A stretch of DNA of 64,000 nucleotides from Asterella californica (Eukaryota > Streptophyta > Marchantiopsida > Marchantiales > Aytoniaceae): positions 2,666,001 to 2,730,000 of the forward strand of contig JAYKYS010000005.1 of the NCBI GenBank assembly GCA_036924285.1, read 5' to 3'. The notes below the pieces were generated by a model, which did no database searches, was not told where the DNA came from, and was given only the letters and a program-made list of their open reading frames with translations. The translations under genes were made by a program, and so were the position numbers. Positions 11,972 to 24,117 of the stretch are shown here, piece by piece. Every line of letters starts with the position of its first letter. The stretch's first letter is position 1.

Positions 11972-13094
11972 TCAGAAATACATGGCTGAAAATTCAGAAC
12001 GAAGAAATAGTAGAAACAGAATGTTCCGAGTGTAGATACGGATCAGAACTATAACAGTGAAACCATTCTGAACTTTGTAGTTTATGATCAATGCGCTACC
12101 AACGTTAGCCAGTGCCCTTGTCATCTTATCCAACACACTCACAATTTGGCCCGAATGAACGTTAGCTCCTTCTTGTTTGCTCTTCTCTTGCAAGAGTTTT
12201 TGAGCTTCTAGTTCTCTATACAAACTCAACTTCTCTCTATCAATTTTGAGTTTCTCTATCTCAACTATGGAGCTAGAAAAACACATGAGAGTTTGATTCA
12301 GAGCATAAGCAGAGCGGCTCATTTCACGCTTCCATTTTCTTGCATTATGACGACTCCTCGGTATCTATCTCTGTGGAATTTTGAAATTCAGAATCCGGTT
12401 GAGGATCCGATTGAACATCATCACTATCTGGACCTGCAGGACCATGACTCAGGAGTGAGAGATTCGGCCATGCACGGCGTGGTAGTGCTAGATCGGAGAT
12501 CATACCAACAATCAATGAGCGAATAGTGATGCAATGGATAATTCAAAGAGAGTTTCTTCTCTTCACGTTCCTGTCGACTCAACGAGGTGTACGTGGCATT
12601 CCCAGAGACCTTGTTGTGATCTCGAATTTTTCTGTATCCGATAATCACTGTCTCCCACTTGTTCTTTATCACATGTCCGTGATAACAACACCTTTTGCAC
12701 GAAGGAACGACTAGACCTGCTGAAGCGTGCTCACCACCGTGATCATTTTCTTCAAACTTGAACTCTTATTCTGCTCCTCATGCTCTAATCGCTTTGCCTC
12801 AATCAGGTGCACCACTTGCCAATCTTGCCACACAAACCTACTTTGCTTATGACAATTACCTGGCATCAGTGAGCCTAACTGAGAGGTAGCATCGACCTCA
12901 GAAATTGAGATGGAATTCGTATAACGTACGCAGACAACTGAACTGTGAGATTCTTCATTTCGGATTCTCACTGCGAAATGCTTCTCGATTTTCTTACCGT
13001 GAATGTTCGACTCTTGAGAGCTGGGCATTTTCCGCTCCATCTCTACACATGTGGACATTGAATTGCTCGAGGAGCTGGTGCTTTCTCGCTCCAT
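11972..13094 (-). pseudogene. Myb/SANT-like protein of the PIF/Harbinger element, decayed
   Basis: Three fragments in different frames, in the expected N-to-C order. First is a piece ending near 12,711 with 'DWQVVHLIEAKRLEHEEQ', the start of a trihelix-like domain. Then comes 12,424-12,672 with 'KNKWETVIIGYRKIRDHNK' and a SLIDCW-type end. Last is a charged, probably coiled-coil tail (EIEKLKIDREKLSLYRELEAQ) at 11,972-12,322. In PIF/Harbinger elements such a protein binds DNA and helps the transposase reach the nucleus and the element ends. The frame changes mean introns, decay or both. Confidence 0.65.
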
Positions 13095-16000
13095 CGCAAC
13101 ACAAGTGGACTTTTTGTGTTTAATTCACATGCGAAGCAGAGATAGCGGACTCGTGCGGAAGATCAAAAATCTATGTCATCTCTTTGACCTCACCCTTTTG
13201 GAACTTGTCTCGGAAATATTCTTAAACAACCATAATCTAACGTTGATTGATAGATCCAAAAGTTCGACAAGACTGCACTATTCACTCCAATCGTCCAAAA
13301 ATTCTGCACTGTCCACTCCAATTGTGCTACTAGATTTTGCTTGTTCTACTAGATTTTTGTTTTATTTTGTCTTTTGTTTCTCTAGAGAAAAAGGTTATTT
13401 TTTTACTTTGTCTTTGTTTCCTCTAGAGGCAAAGGCCGTAACCACACCCACATTAAGGAATCTGGTTTATCGTCAGACGCGTGTGAAAGTTACGGTTGGA
13501 GATAGAGACGTTTATCGCACAGTAATCAATTTCAGTTTGCGCGACGGATTGGAGCCGGACCGTACACATAATTATGAATTTTAATTTTATGTATAAAAAT
13601 AAAAACATATAAAAATTTTAAAATAAAAAGTTATATTATATATAATATACATAGTGCATGTAAATATTTTATAAACTATGTATGCCGAAGTACGTTCTAA
13701 GAACCATTAGATCAATTTATTTCAACTAAAAGTTTAAGTTTTGTTATAAGTTTAATTTATCACACAAATTTTTTTCACGAGAAGAGTTAAGTGCTAAATT
13801 AAACCACTTTGCATTATTCTCCTCTTCCAAATAAAGAAGAATTTGAATACATAAAGAATATACCTTGTGTTGTAATGGATCGGTTCTAAGATGAAAAGAT
13901 GAGAATTATGAAAAGTATTAACTAAGTTAGCTAATCTGCACCTTAGTTCAAAATTTTCTTTAGGTGAACTTGGATCTTTAGGTTAGCTTCAGAACTTCAG
14001 AAGTCAATAAAGTGAAATTTCCATTGTTGTGAAGATGATGTTCTTGGAGAAGCAAGGAATTTCTAATTTTGATGAGTTGAAACAAGTAAGAAACAAGAAA
14101 ACACATAGTTGGATGTCATAATTTCTTTTTACTCCTTGAAAACTTTAGAAACATACAAAATTTTGTCTGTATCAAACTTCTTTTTTCTTTTATTTCTTCA
14201 TCCTCTCAAATCCTACGTTCTTGTACGCAGAATGCCACCCAAAAATACTTTACTTAAGTACACGCGTCAGCAGGAACCGACCGTCTTATCTGTTTTCTTT
14301 GTTGTTTCTCTATAAAATTTTAAGCCGAGTTGAATCCAACGAATCTAAATCTACATCTATATAGTCCGATAAGATAGGAACTGGAAGTCAATATTTTTAA
14401 CACAGAAAACTTCAAAAATGGTAAATTTTTAAAAATTACTCCTCAACTATTTTTCACCAAATGTATTTTTCTTTGTAATCCTTGATTTGAAGCCACCGGT
14501 GGATTTTATAAGTTGAGCTGAATCGAACAGTCCTTGTGGTATGAACCTTTATGCTTTGGATATAAACTAATTTGATTCGAAAGTCTTTTCCAACCTCAAA
14601 TTGACAACGATTTATCAAGACAAACGAGACTACCAATTCATGTCTTGGTCAATATGATCTTTTGGACCTTCAATCCACTAGATATTTTTAATTTTATTTA
14701 AATAGTTTTTGGATCTTTAAAATAACATTGTAAATTTGTAAAGTCAACATCTCATAATATGACTAAATGAGTATCAAGTCTAATGTTACTATGAGTACAT
14801 AAACTTGATTAACCTCAAATCTCCTCAACCTAGTATGCTTGATTTGAATCTAGTCTAAAACTCTAGAAGTCTAACCTTCAGAAATATATCCGAATTGAGT
14901 ATATTTACGAAGGGGTTTACAACAACATAGCCAAGGTTACCTCAACTTGATTCATAGGTCCAAAAAATATATCTAGAAAGCTAAAGCTATAAATGTCACT
15001 TAGCTTTTACGTTCTATGTCTATATGTGAACTATTTCTACAACATGACTTCAAAATATAGGGAATGCTCACGATGTAATTGCATTTTATGAATTATACAA
15101 AATTGGGTGTGAAATAGTCTTAAGACATAAATGTATAGATTTTGGTATGTAGTGTACTCTACAAACTTCAATTGTCAAGAATGGATCTGTATGGAAGAAA
15201 AAAGAATAAATGTGAAAATTTGCTTATATTATTATTAGTCCATTTCAGACATATGTTAGATAGGATGAGCTGATTATCACATCTTCTTGATAACAAAAAG
15301 TCTTGGTTTCACTCCCTTGCAGCTGAACATAAGATCTATTACTTACACACACAACAAGAGTTTATAAAGCACGTTGGTCCTTCTGAAGGATTATGCGTTA
15401 CTAAAGTATATTTTGTGCACCAAGTCGTGATCTTTTGATCGACGAAGGAGTAAACTTGACAAATGTAAAGATTTTACTAGATGATGCATAACAATGTTTA
15501 TCTTTATGCATTCAGACACCTTTATGCATTTGTTGCTACATAGTTATATTAAAGTCTTTTACAAAATAGAAATTATGTATAGACCATTATGTGACAAGTG
15601 TATTTAGACAACCATGAACGTGGTAAATGTATGTAGCATAGTGCTCCGTGGTTCGTATGACTAAGCATGGAACATTTATTAGATGATGCGTTGTCATGTT
15701 GTGGACCGGCTTCTGCTTGAAAATCAAATTTTGAGATTTCACATTTTCACTTTAAAGATGCTTTTGGAAATGAAATAACGACTTTTCTTCTACTTTTGGA
15801 TCTCCATTCTCACAGCACCAAGTGGCAGACGTCGTTGTAACGTTCTCACGAGCACTTCATCTACTTCATTTGTATGCTTAATGATGACGTTACAAAGTTC
15901 GAAAGATCGAAAAAACAAGCTATATCTTAGCTTGTTAACGCTGACTGGGTGTTTGCAGTTCATGACTTTATACTAAAAGCACGAGAGGGTTGCTTGTCAT

Positions 16001-18490
16001 AATATAGGATAACTTCACTTATTGTGAATTGACGTAAAGGAGGTGCTTAAGAGATCAGCTTGTATCTATCGCTGGACATTTCAGAAGATTGGGAGGTCTA
16101 ATGCATACGTGTAAGATGTCATTGCCGGTGCAATGACACGACACCTAGGATAAGACGGTTAGTGAAGAAGTGGATCATGTTGTGTGTTAGGAAGAAAATG
16201 AGATGTAGAAAAAAAAGATTGGAGTGCTTCTGTTGTCTGCAAATGAGAGTTAGACAACTTGAAACATTTCGGAGTCCAAACTACTATCCTTAGATCCATT
16301 GGGATCAGAACATCGAGTTCTTCAAGAAATTGAAGACGATGCGGAGTTTCATCATACGATTTGAGAGATGCGAGAGATGCCAAATATATGCGGCACAATG
16401 TTTCGAGGTAGCATAGTATGACTATGCATGGAACTCTGATTTTGATTGTAGATCCATATGATAACATATGGTGATGTGATTGATACTTACTTGAGTGTTG
16501 AGCAACCATAACCCAAGAAAAATAAAGGTCTAAAGTCCATCAAGATCTAAGGAAAGGTTTCAGCAATCACAATGGAGAGAAGAGAGCTATTTACATGTTT
16601 GAGAATTTTAGAGTAATATTTTGTTCATGTAGATAGTTTAGTGTCAATGTCATATGAGTAAGATCTATCAGTGTATTCAGCCATTGGCTCAAGTTTCATG
16701 CTGATCAAAACTTGAGCTGGTCAAGATATAGCTCGTTGAAGTTACTTTGATGTTGCCAACCAAGTGGTATCCATGCGATGACCACGTCAATCTGACATCT
16801 CAGTCATCATTGGCAATCATCATCTCAGTCACCACGTTGGCAATTTCTCTATCAACATTTGCTTGACATGTCACCTTGAAATGTCACTTCAACATCAATT
16901 CAACTCGTGTCAATCATGTCAACCAAACTGTCACATCATCTATTATTTTGCCATATCAATATCTAAGATATCAGCAGCCCTAAACCTTATGCTTCCATGT
17001 ACTTTTATTTACATTGGTCCAAAAGATAATTTTGACTTGCTTTGTGATCCTTATCCAACTGTGAAGTCAGATCCAAGTTTCAGATAAGTGAAAAAAACTA
17101 TGTGTACACGACACAAAAATGTTTCCATAATTCTCAAGATTACTGTCATTTGACAATTACATATTAATCTAACTTTTCTTTAAAGCTTATTATAGAAATT
17201 ATGTATAACACATATATTTTCTGATAAAAATACGAACAAAAGTTCACCAAAGGTGGTTGAGCATGCTTATTATTTAACTTCTAAAAAGACAAGGAACTAA
17301 GAACAGTAAGGAATAAACAGAAATATTAGAAAGCAGATTGTAAACCTCAAATGCCACACTCTATCAAGGTGTGCAAAAGCTAAACAAAAGCTAGATCCAG
17401 AAATTACTACTTGCACTGGAAAATATAGATTTACAACCAGAAATCATTTCGGCTCCTGTTATAAATATTTTACAGGCATCTCCATCGGTGGTCCATCAGT
17501 GGATGGCCCCATCAGCCCTACATGGTTATGGTCGCAAAGTGTAACCATGTAAGACCGTAACCATGTAACATCTCTTTTTCGAAACCTCATATTTTTCACT
17601 TTCATTCATCGATGATTTCAACAGTACTTCCGAAAATTTCCACTGCTTATTTTAAGTGATTCACAAGCATAAGAAAAAGCTTAATGGTTTTTATATATAC
17701 AACCACTTGTTCATATTGATACCTCACATCCAAAACATACAAATAAATATAAATAATCCAGTCGACAACAAACCATAGTGGATGCACGTTAAGAAGAAAA
17801 CCACAAAAAGACCACCGAAATAATAATGCGTGTCAAAGATAAGAGAAAAGATTCTCTTATTTCCAGAAAGAATACAGCCATAATTTATTGAAGGTCTGCT
17901 TTGTATAGAGCTGTGAATCGCTTATAATCGACTTTGTGAAATGATAATATTATATTTTTAAATATAAATATTTAAAAATTAAAAAAGATTATTCATTCAT
18001 TAATTACCTTATTGCAAAAAGTTATGGAAGAATCCAAAGAAAAATCAATAAGAAACCCTCATTGCGTTTTCTTACCGGTATTTCTGGAGGTGCTCGCAGA
18101 AAACATCTGTGTCCTCTTATCGTAATTGTAACACTCGCTCGTGGATAAAAAATAAAAAAGATAAATTATAGCTTTTAATAAATAAAATATAAAAAAATTA
18201 TATTGTGTGTCAAGATCACTATATATTTTCTTAGGCGTGATCCTGAATATAAAAGAAATAAGATAAAGGAAGCAAATCATGGATATAAAGAAAACTTGAC
18301 ACGAGGAAAAACCTCGCAGCAAAATGATTTTGCCAAAGCCGGCCGGCCTACTGTAGCGAGACGAACTGCAAGAGGAAAACAGCAAAGGCGTCGCCGCAGG
18401 TAGGTCAAATCAGGTGAGGGCAAATCATGAACACTTGACCACATCCGGTACACGAACTGGAGGACTTGAGGCGGTTTCAGGCGGCGAGGT
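13095..18490. other. Long AT-rich spacer
   Basis: I see no supportable gene. Open frames are short (the longest is 116 codons at 16,159-16,509, minus strand) and without motifs. The stretch from 13,570 to 15,600 is especially AT-rich. A 'ggtagcatagtatgac..atgcatggaac' phrase near 16,410 loosely resembles one near 15,640, suggesting old repeat copies. Confidence 0.35.
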
Positions 18491-18499
18491 ACTAACCAG

Positions 18500-19320
18500 G
18501 AGAATCATGGGTTTGGCAGTCCGTCCATGCGTCCCGCTAAAATATCACCGATCTATGCGTACCGTCTCCGGCGATCGGCTCGAGACTGATCTGACACGTA
18601 GCACACAGCTGGAGGACCGTGGGCACCTAGAAACGACTGGTTTCAGGGTGTTGTAGCGGCTGCACCAATCCGTTTCATCACTTGGAGATCGGTGGGAGAT
18701 GTAAATGGTACCCACTATAGCCGGTCACGGTTCGCCCGTCCGGTCGAAGCGTGGGGTGCGGCTGGCGCGGTGTCAGGGACAACTACTGTAGATCGTGGAG
18801 GGCGACAGATAAGAAAGCCGAAAGGGCGTGACTTGTGGTTATGGTAGATTGTTCTGTTTGTGGTTGGCCATGAGGAGCGTATGTTCACACTCTACCGTAC
18901 GTAGTCTTTATTGATCCGCCCGCGACCTTCCTTTCGTGGAAAACGAATAACGCATCCGGTCTGGGCCGGTCATCGTCCAGTTTGCTTTGGTCCCTCAACT
19001 ACCTTCCCTTCCCTGCTACTACAAGAGAGCGCGCGCGGCCCATTTTACAAAGCGCAGCCGAGCATTTCCTCCATTCTCATGCGAGTCTTCTGTCTGTTGT
19101 CTTCACGCGTCTTTGTGGTACCGTTCATCTATCTACTTTGATTGTGCTTTCGGGTTTCTTGGACCTAAGGATTTTGGATCATCAATTCTTCACGGTGACG
19201 GCGCAGTGCGAGTTTCTGTTGTTTCATCGGTCGATTCGCTTGGTTTTGGAGGGTGTTTTGAACGGCACTTAGCCGGGGCTGCCACTGCTGGAAGGGTCCT
19301 TGACCCTTGAAAAGTTCCTG
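18500..19320 (+). promoter_or_regulatory. AdoMetDC copy 2: upstream and 5'-leader region
   Basis: This is the counterpart of 3,760-4,560. Conserved blocks include the 'cacgtagcacacagctgga' segment and the probable first leader exon from about 18,960, with 'ggttttggagggtgttttgaacggcac' shared in part with copy 1. The leader intron probably begins at a gtaag near 19,367 and ends at the 'ttgcag' finishing at 20,130. Sharing of promoter, introns and leader shows that whole genes were duplicated, not a processed copy. Confidence 0.5.
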
Positions 19321-20139
19321 GGTTTTAAAGGTGGTCACCACGACGATCACGACGGAAAAAGAGTTTGTAAGCATCGCTTGTGATTTTCTTATGCAAATTT
19401 CTCCATTGATGTCGAAGATTGAGTAGTGGTCATTGGCAGTTAACGACGTAGTGTGGGGGGTGTGGGTCGGACGCTCCTTTCGTTGTTCCTGCGTCATGAC
19501 TCCCGGTCGGGGGCTAGTTCATCCTGTAAGGCCTTGTCTCTCATAAACGACTGTGTGTGGAATTATTCGGCTGTCCGATCGCCTACTCTTACAGCTTCTC
19601 ACAGCAAGACAGCACCAATTGTCTCACAATCTCCAGGGCTCCTGGCCGTGTAGCGTTCGGTAATCTTAGTCTAAATATTAGTCAAGTTTTACTGCTAAAC
19701 TGTCTACTCCTGAGAGGCTTGTTTATTATGGTTGTTGAGTGTCCGTACGCACGCATTCTTAGTTGTATTCATATTCCAAACCGTCTCCTCCTTTTCACTC
19801 GCCTCTAGAAGGCAACTTGTTCTGTTAATGGAGTCAATCAACGCCAGTTTGTTTCCTGTGTAAATGATGCGCGACTTTGGAAGTATCCATCGTACTACAT
19901 TCTTACATTCGTACATTCTTCTTAGATCTACATCGAGGCCGAAAGGTAGAGTCTCTCTGTTTGGGGCCACGGGAAGGGAGTTGATCGAGGAAGCTTCCTG
20001 TTGGTGCGGATGCACTGTCACAGTCTACTCTGAGTGTTAGAGGGTCGATTATAGTGCATTTTTTTCCCTTTCGTTGGCTCAGCTCGATTCCTCGGAATGC
20101 TGAACTAATGTGCCGATTCACGGTTTGCAGAAGGCCTTA

Positions 20140-20148
20140 ATGTTATAA
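20140..20148 (+). CDS. Tiny uORF (Met-Leu-stop) of AdoMetDC copy 2
   Basis: Reads ATG TTA TAA and shares its final A with the small uORF's start codon, exactly as in copy 1. Identity of this nine-base element and of its position relative to the splice acceptor, while nearby intron sequence has drifted, is consistent with selection on the leader. Confidence 0.85.
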   Translation: ML

Positions 20149-20616
20149 TGGAAGCCAAAGGAGGTGAGGATAAGAATTCCAGTCTAAGTTCTTGGCAGTA
20201 CGAGAGCCCCCTTGGATACGTTGTGGAGGACGTGCGCCCTCACGGTGGTGTTGAGAAGTTCAGAAGTGCTGCATACTCAAACGTAAGTTGGAAGTCCTTT
20301 GGATCATTATGACAGTGTTGGAGTTGTTTCTAAATCTATTGCGTTGGAACAGCATTTTACCTCCCGTGATATCTCTACCGCGATGGTAGCACGTTTCACT
20401 TGCAACGAGGGCACGGGCACGGCATCGGTTTGGTTGGAAGGCCATCGGTGCACGTCAGTCGAGGCTTTGGAGTTTGTAATTTTGTTGAATCAGCATGATG
20501 TTAGCCTGTTCCTTACTTGTTTCTGCTTCATCTTTTATTCGTTCGATGACGATGACAGATTCCAAGGCTGACGTTGCGTTTGTAATTTCCTGCAGTGCGT
20601 GAGAAAGCCATCCTGA
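20148..20616 (+). CDS. Small conserved uORF of AdoMetDC copy 2 (51 aa, split by an intron)
   Basis: Exon parts are 20,148-20,282 and 20,596-20,616; the intron has gtaagt and ctgcag borders. The encoded peptide is the same as in copy 1, with the PLGY, EDVRP and KFRSAAYSN core and the spliced CVRKPS end; one codon (AGG versus AGA for Arg) differs silently in the second exon. Retention of an identical peptide in both copies suggests both leaders have recently been under polyamine-responsive translational control. Confidence 0.92.
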
Positions 20617-20800
20617 TATAGGTGTTGAGGAGTTTGAATAGGAGTGGTGCTGCTGCCGTTTGGGATAAGCTGGTCTGCTGCTCGCAGCTCCCTTGCAGAT
20701 CGGCTTTTTCTCCAACACTTCCCCGCCAGTTCTCTCCATCCCTTAATCTCGTACTCTCTGCCATAAAAGAGTGAATAGTGTCTTTTACTTCTAGGTCAAC

Positions 20801-22198
20801 ATGGGAGTGTGTGTTGCTCCTCAGTCCGAAAGCGGAATGGAGATCAAATCCTGCCCAGGGTTCGAAGGGTTTGAGAAGCGGTTGGAAGTAGAGTTCCATC
20901 CTGCCCCCGTATTTACTGATCCTGCAGGTAAGGGACTGAGAGCTCTTGCTCGGTCAGAGTTAGATGTGATGTTGGACGCTGCAAAGTGTACAATCGTCGC
21001 ACAGCTCTGCAACGAGGATTTCGATTCGTACGTGCTGTCTGAATCGAGCCTCTTTGTCTACCCGTTAAAGATTGTTCTGAAGACGTGTGGTACAACCCAG
21101 ATACTGAAAGCAGTACCGCCTTTGCTGGAATTTGCTGGCGCGCTGTCTCTGAAGCTTCGTCGCTGCAAGTACACGCGTGGAACATTCATGTTTCCCGCCG
21201 CCCAGCCATTTCCGCATGGGAGTTTCAGCGAGGAGGTGGGGTACTTGGAGCAGTACTTTGGCAATCTAGGATCGGGAGGTAAAGCTTACGTGATGGGAAA
21301 TATGGCCAAGTTTCCGAATTGGCATATTTATTCCGCTTCGGACGAAAGCGACGTGTCAGATGAGCGCGCTTACACCTTGGAGATGTGCATGACCAAGCTA
21401 GATAAGCAAAAGGCAACGCAGTTCTTCAATGCAGATGGTACGAAATCGGGTGCGGACATGACGGAGGCGGCGGGGATTAACAAGCTCCTTCCTAGCTCTA
21501 AGATTTGCGATTTTTCATTTGAGCCTTGCGGTTACTCTATGAATTCAATCGAGGGCGCAGCACACTCAACTATTCATGTTACTCCAGAAGATGGATTTAG
21601 TTTTGCCAGTTTTGAGACCATGGGATACGGTGGGGAAGTAGACCTGCAGGCATTGGTGGAGAACGTGACCTCTATTTTCAGACCTGCTTGCTTCTCGATG
21701 TGTCTCTACGCTACAGGCGGCACGGATGGTGGATCCCGTTCAGTGTCTTGGGAGAAGTCTATTCGGCCGTCGGGTTACATTTGTGATGGTACTAGTCGAC
21801 AGGAGCTGCCTTGTGGCAGTGTCGCAGTATTTCACACGTTTACGGATCCTGGATTTGAAACTGAAGCCGCTGTCCAGCCTCTGGCTTTGTTCCAGGTCCC
21901 GCAGTATATGTCTTGTGAGGAGAATTATGTACCCAGAAGGATGTTGTCGGCTAAGGACTTGAAAGGGTCGCTGTCAGGCGTGAAGAACACCGTGTGGAAT
22001 GTGGATGGCTTCGTGGGAGGAGAGTTGGCGAAATTATTAATGGATTTTGACGCTGCCGTTTTCGGATCAACTCTGAAAGAAACGCATGCGTTCCTAAAAA
22101 GAACAGTAATGGAAACTGGCATTCTGCGTTATGGACTTGGGTTGCGTTCTCATTGTGCACTCAGGCAGCCGACTCATGGAGCTGTTTCTCCGGCATAA
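20801..22198 (+). CDS. S-adenosylmethionine decarboxylase proenzyme, copy 2 (465 aa, intact)
   Basis: Makes decarboxylated S-adenosylmethionine for spermidine/spermine synthesis; cytosolic by family expectation. The self-cleavage motif LSESS (residues 79-83) gives a small beta chain and a large alpha chain starting at the pyruvoyl-forming Ser82. KTCGTT with Cys96, and IHVTPEDGFSFASFE with the conserved His and PEST-like region, are present. At 465 residues it is longer than the roughly 350-390 typical of angiosperm enzymes; the extra length is at the C-terminus, after the 'VGGELAKLL' segment. Start choice follows the conserved N-terminus and a possible 'ttctag' acceptor six bases upstream. 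The coding region shows no intron. Regulation is expected through the two uORFs. Confidence 0.95.
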   Translation: MGVCVAPQSESGMEIKSCPGFEGFEKRLEVEFHPAPVFTDPAGKGLRALARSELDVMLDAAKCTIVAQLCNEDFDSYVLSESSLFVYPLKIVLKTCGTTQILKAVPPLLEFAGALSLKLRRCKYTRGTFMFPAAQPFPHGSFSEEVGYLEQYFGNLGSGGKAYVMGNMAKFPNWHIYSASDESDVSDERAYTLEMCMTKLDKQKATQFFNADGTKSGADMTEAAGINKLLPSSKICDFSFEPCGYSMNSIEGAAHSTIHVTPEDGFSFASFETMGYGGEVDLQALVENVTSIFRPACFSMCLYATGGTDGGSRSVSWEKSIRPSGYICDGTSRQELPCGSVAVFHTFTDPGFETEAAVQPLALFQVPQYMSCEENYVPRRMLSAKDLKGSLSGVKNTVWNVDGFVGGELAKLLMDFDAAVFGSTLKETHAFLKRTVMETGILRYGLGLRSHCALRQPTHGAVSPA

Positions 22199-23319
22199 AG
22201 ACGAAGGACGGACGATTTCCGGAAGGGGTAATGAGTACTCCAATTTTGAGTTGTAATGCCAGATGACCATTTTCTGGTGTATAGTTTCGACAAAGTCTAT
22301 CCAAACCGGAATAACGCGGAAGAGCGAAGATGCTCAAACAATGATCCTAGAGATAAAGTCGAACTTGAACTTATACTCTGTATTTACCGACCGTCATAGT
22401 TCTCATTTGAAAGATATTTTAGTTCATGCATCTCGGATATGTCCGTAAAACTGTCGTAGAACATCTTCGTTTAGATTTTTCCTTACCTCGAGAGGAGTTT
22501 CCATGTTTCTTTATCATTTGCTACTCTTGGACAGACAAATAAGCGTCGATTTTTACGTATTCACGTTTTGATGTGGATACTGTGAGAACGGCATTGAACC
22601 ATATGGATATTGTGATAACGGCACTGAACCATATGTTTAGTTACCGCAAAGAGAATCTTCAATTAAAGAGTGCGCTCGGTAGTTCCTACAATTCAGTCAT
22701 TGTTATTATTATTATTTTTCAACTTCCACCGTCAATGCGAATTACCTTAACCCACCATTGTTCACACCATTGGTTCTTTGAACTCTTCAGGTACAAAACT
22801 ACCCAATGGACTGGGAAACATGTAACTCGATTAATAAATGTATTGTCAGATCAGTCGAAAACCGCATGATATGTCCGGACTCTTCTTAGGGTTTAAGGGT
22901 ATAGGGTTTAAATCCATAAACCCTAAACTGTTACTGAACAAAACCCAAATCTCCCCATTCGACACGCACCCACAGATATGGGAGACTTCACCTCTTCAAT
23001 CCGAAATCCGAAGATGGAAGAGGGCAGCCTTTGCTTATATGGAACTCGGAAGTGAAGAGTTGGCTACATTGTCAGAAGATAGCACACTGACCTCTCATGC
23101 TAACTGTTGTACCCATTGAAGTAGTTTACATCTAGTATAAAAGGTGGACCGCACTACCCTGCTCGACGCGGCCGGTTTCGAGATTTTCGTGGCATTTACA
23201 CATCGCCGAGTCGGTCTCCTCTTCTCGATATTTTTGGGAAATGTCGCGTGGAACCGCACTTCTCCGATGTTCTCTAGCTGGCAAAAATTTTAAACCAAAA
23301 TTCAGTTTAGAAAAGTTCA
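22199..23319. other. Downstream of AdoMetDC copy 2; spacer
   Basis: Probable 3' UTR followed by non-coding DNA. Near 22,888-22,930 there are three loose 'agggttta/aaaccct' words, too few for a telomeric array. A 'tataaaagg' box at about 23,137-23,146 could be a core promoter; it lies about 180 bases before the perfect foldback. No protein gene recognised. Confidence 0.35.
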
Positions 23320-23376
23320 TTCGAAACACAACACATCCTATAACGACTAAAGGGGTAGGATGTGTTGTGTTTCGAA
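23320..23376. repeat. Perfect 21-bp inverted repeat with a 15-nt loop
   Basis: The arm at 23,320-23,340 is exactly complementary to 23,356-23,376. The arms begin TTCGAAACAC and end GTGTTTCGAA, and the loop is 'taacgactaaagggg'. A TATA-like box lies about 180 bases upstream on the plus strand. It could be a young small-RNA hairpin, a foldback remnant, or a transposon footprint. The arm length equals that of plant microRNAs, but a perfect stem with nothing beyond it is shorter than a normal microRNA precursor. Confidence 0.7.
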
Positions 23377-24010
23377 CGTGTATCTCTATAGGCTAACGTT
23401 ACTGAAAAGACTATTTTAGAGTATGAAGTTGAGTCATACATTCTTGGCACCAAAATAAAACTCTGTTGACTTCTTAGTTGGGGCACCTCCCTGTTGTTTA
23501 ACGCTATAATATTGATAGTTTCTCTCCGGTGGAGATGTCCTTAAAAGAATTGGAATTCGCTTCATCTCAACTTCCATGGACACACGAAGCAGTGTGAAAC
23601 TAGTGGGTATGGAACAATGAGATCCGCTTGCAATGGAATTGCGTGACTATGCGTTAGTGAATTTCTCAGTGTATTTTTTTCTTTTGTCTTTCTTGGTTTT
23701 CACCATAATTTCATTCCCTCTATTCTTTTCTGATTTTTACAATCGACATATAACTATGCTATCACATAGGAAAAATTCACACGTGTAGAACTGAAATATT
23801 CACACCAGCGTGACAAATATATCTTTTCGCTAACCAGCCTCCCATACATAGAGAAATGAGTACGCTATGGTTACATCCACTTCAAAAATTGAATTGGGTG
23901 TAAATGCGATGTACTAGGTTCTTGCACGCTTTTGAGAGGAAAAGTTGTTTCAATAATCTTGGTGCAATTACGTCATTAGTCTTCTTATATTAAAAATTCT
24001 GCTAAGAGAG

Positions 24011-24117
24011 TGTCGTGCGCATACACATCGCTACACAACATACATCGCTGTCAGAGAAACACCACACATACACATAACACATGGACGATGTCATACACAT
24101 ACACAAGTGTACCACAA
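24011..24117 (-). repeat. Element O terminal repeat B2 (107 bp)
   Basis: This is the 3' terminal block of the element in sense orientation, bordered outside by the AGAG target duplication. It is identical by eye to B1, is absent from the 5' end, and is rich in CA/ACA words on the plus strand. The same block ends the related copy at 52,172. Confidence 0.85.

Noticed and set aside
22888..22935. Telomere-like agggttta/aaaccct words
   Set aside because: Only three scattered imperfect units are present, not a tandem TTTAGGG array, so neither a telomere nor a convincing interstitial tract.
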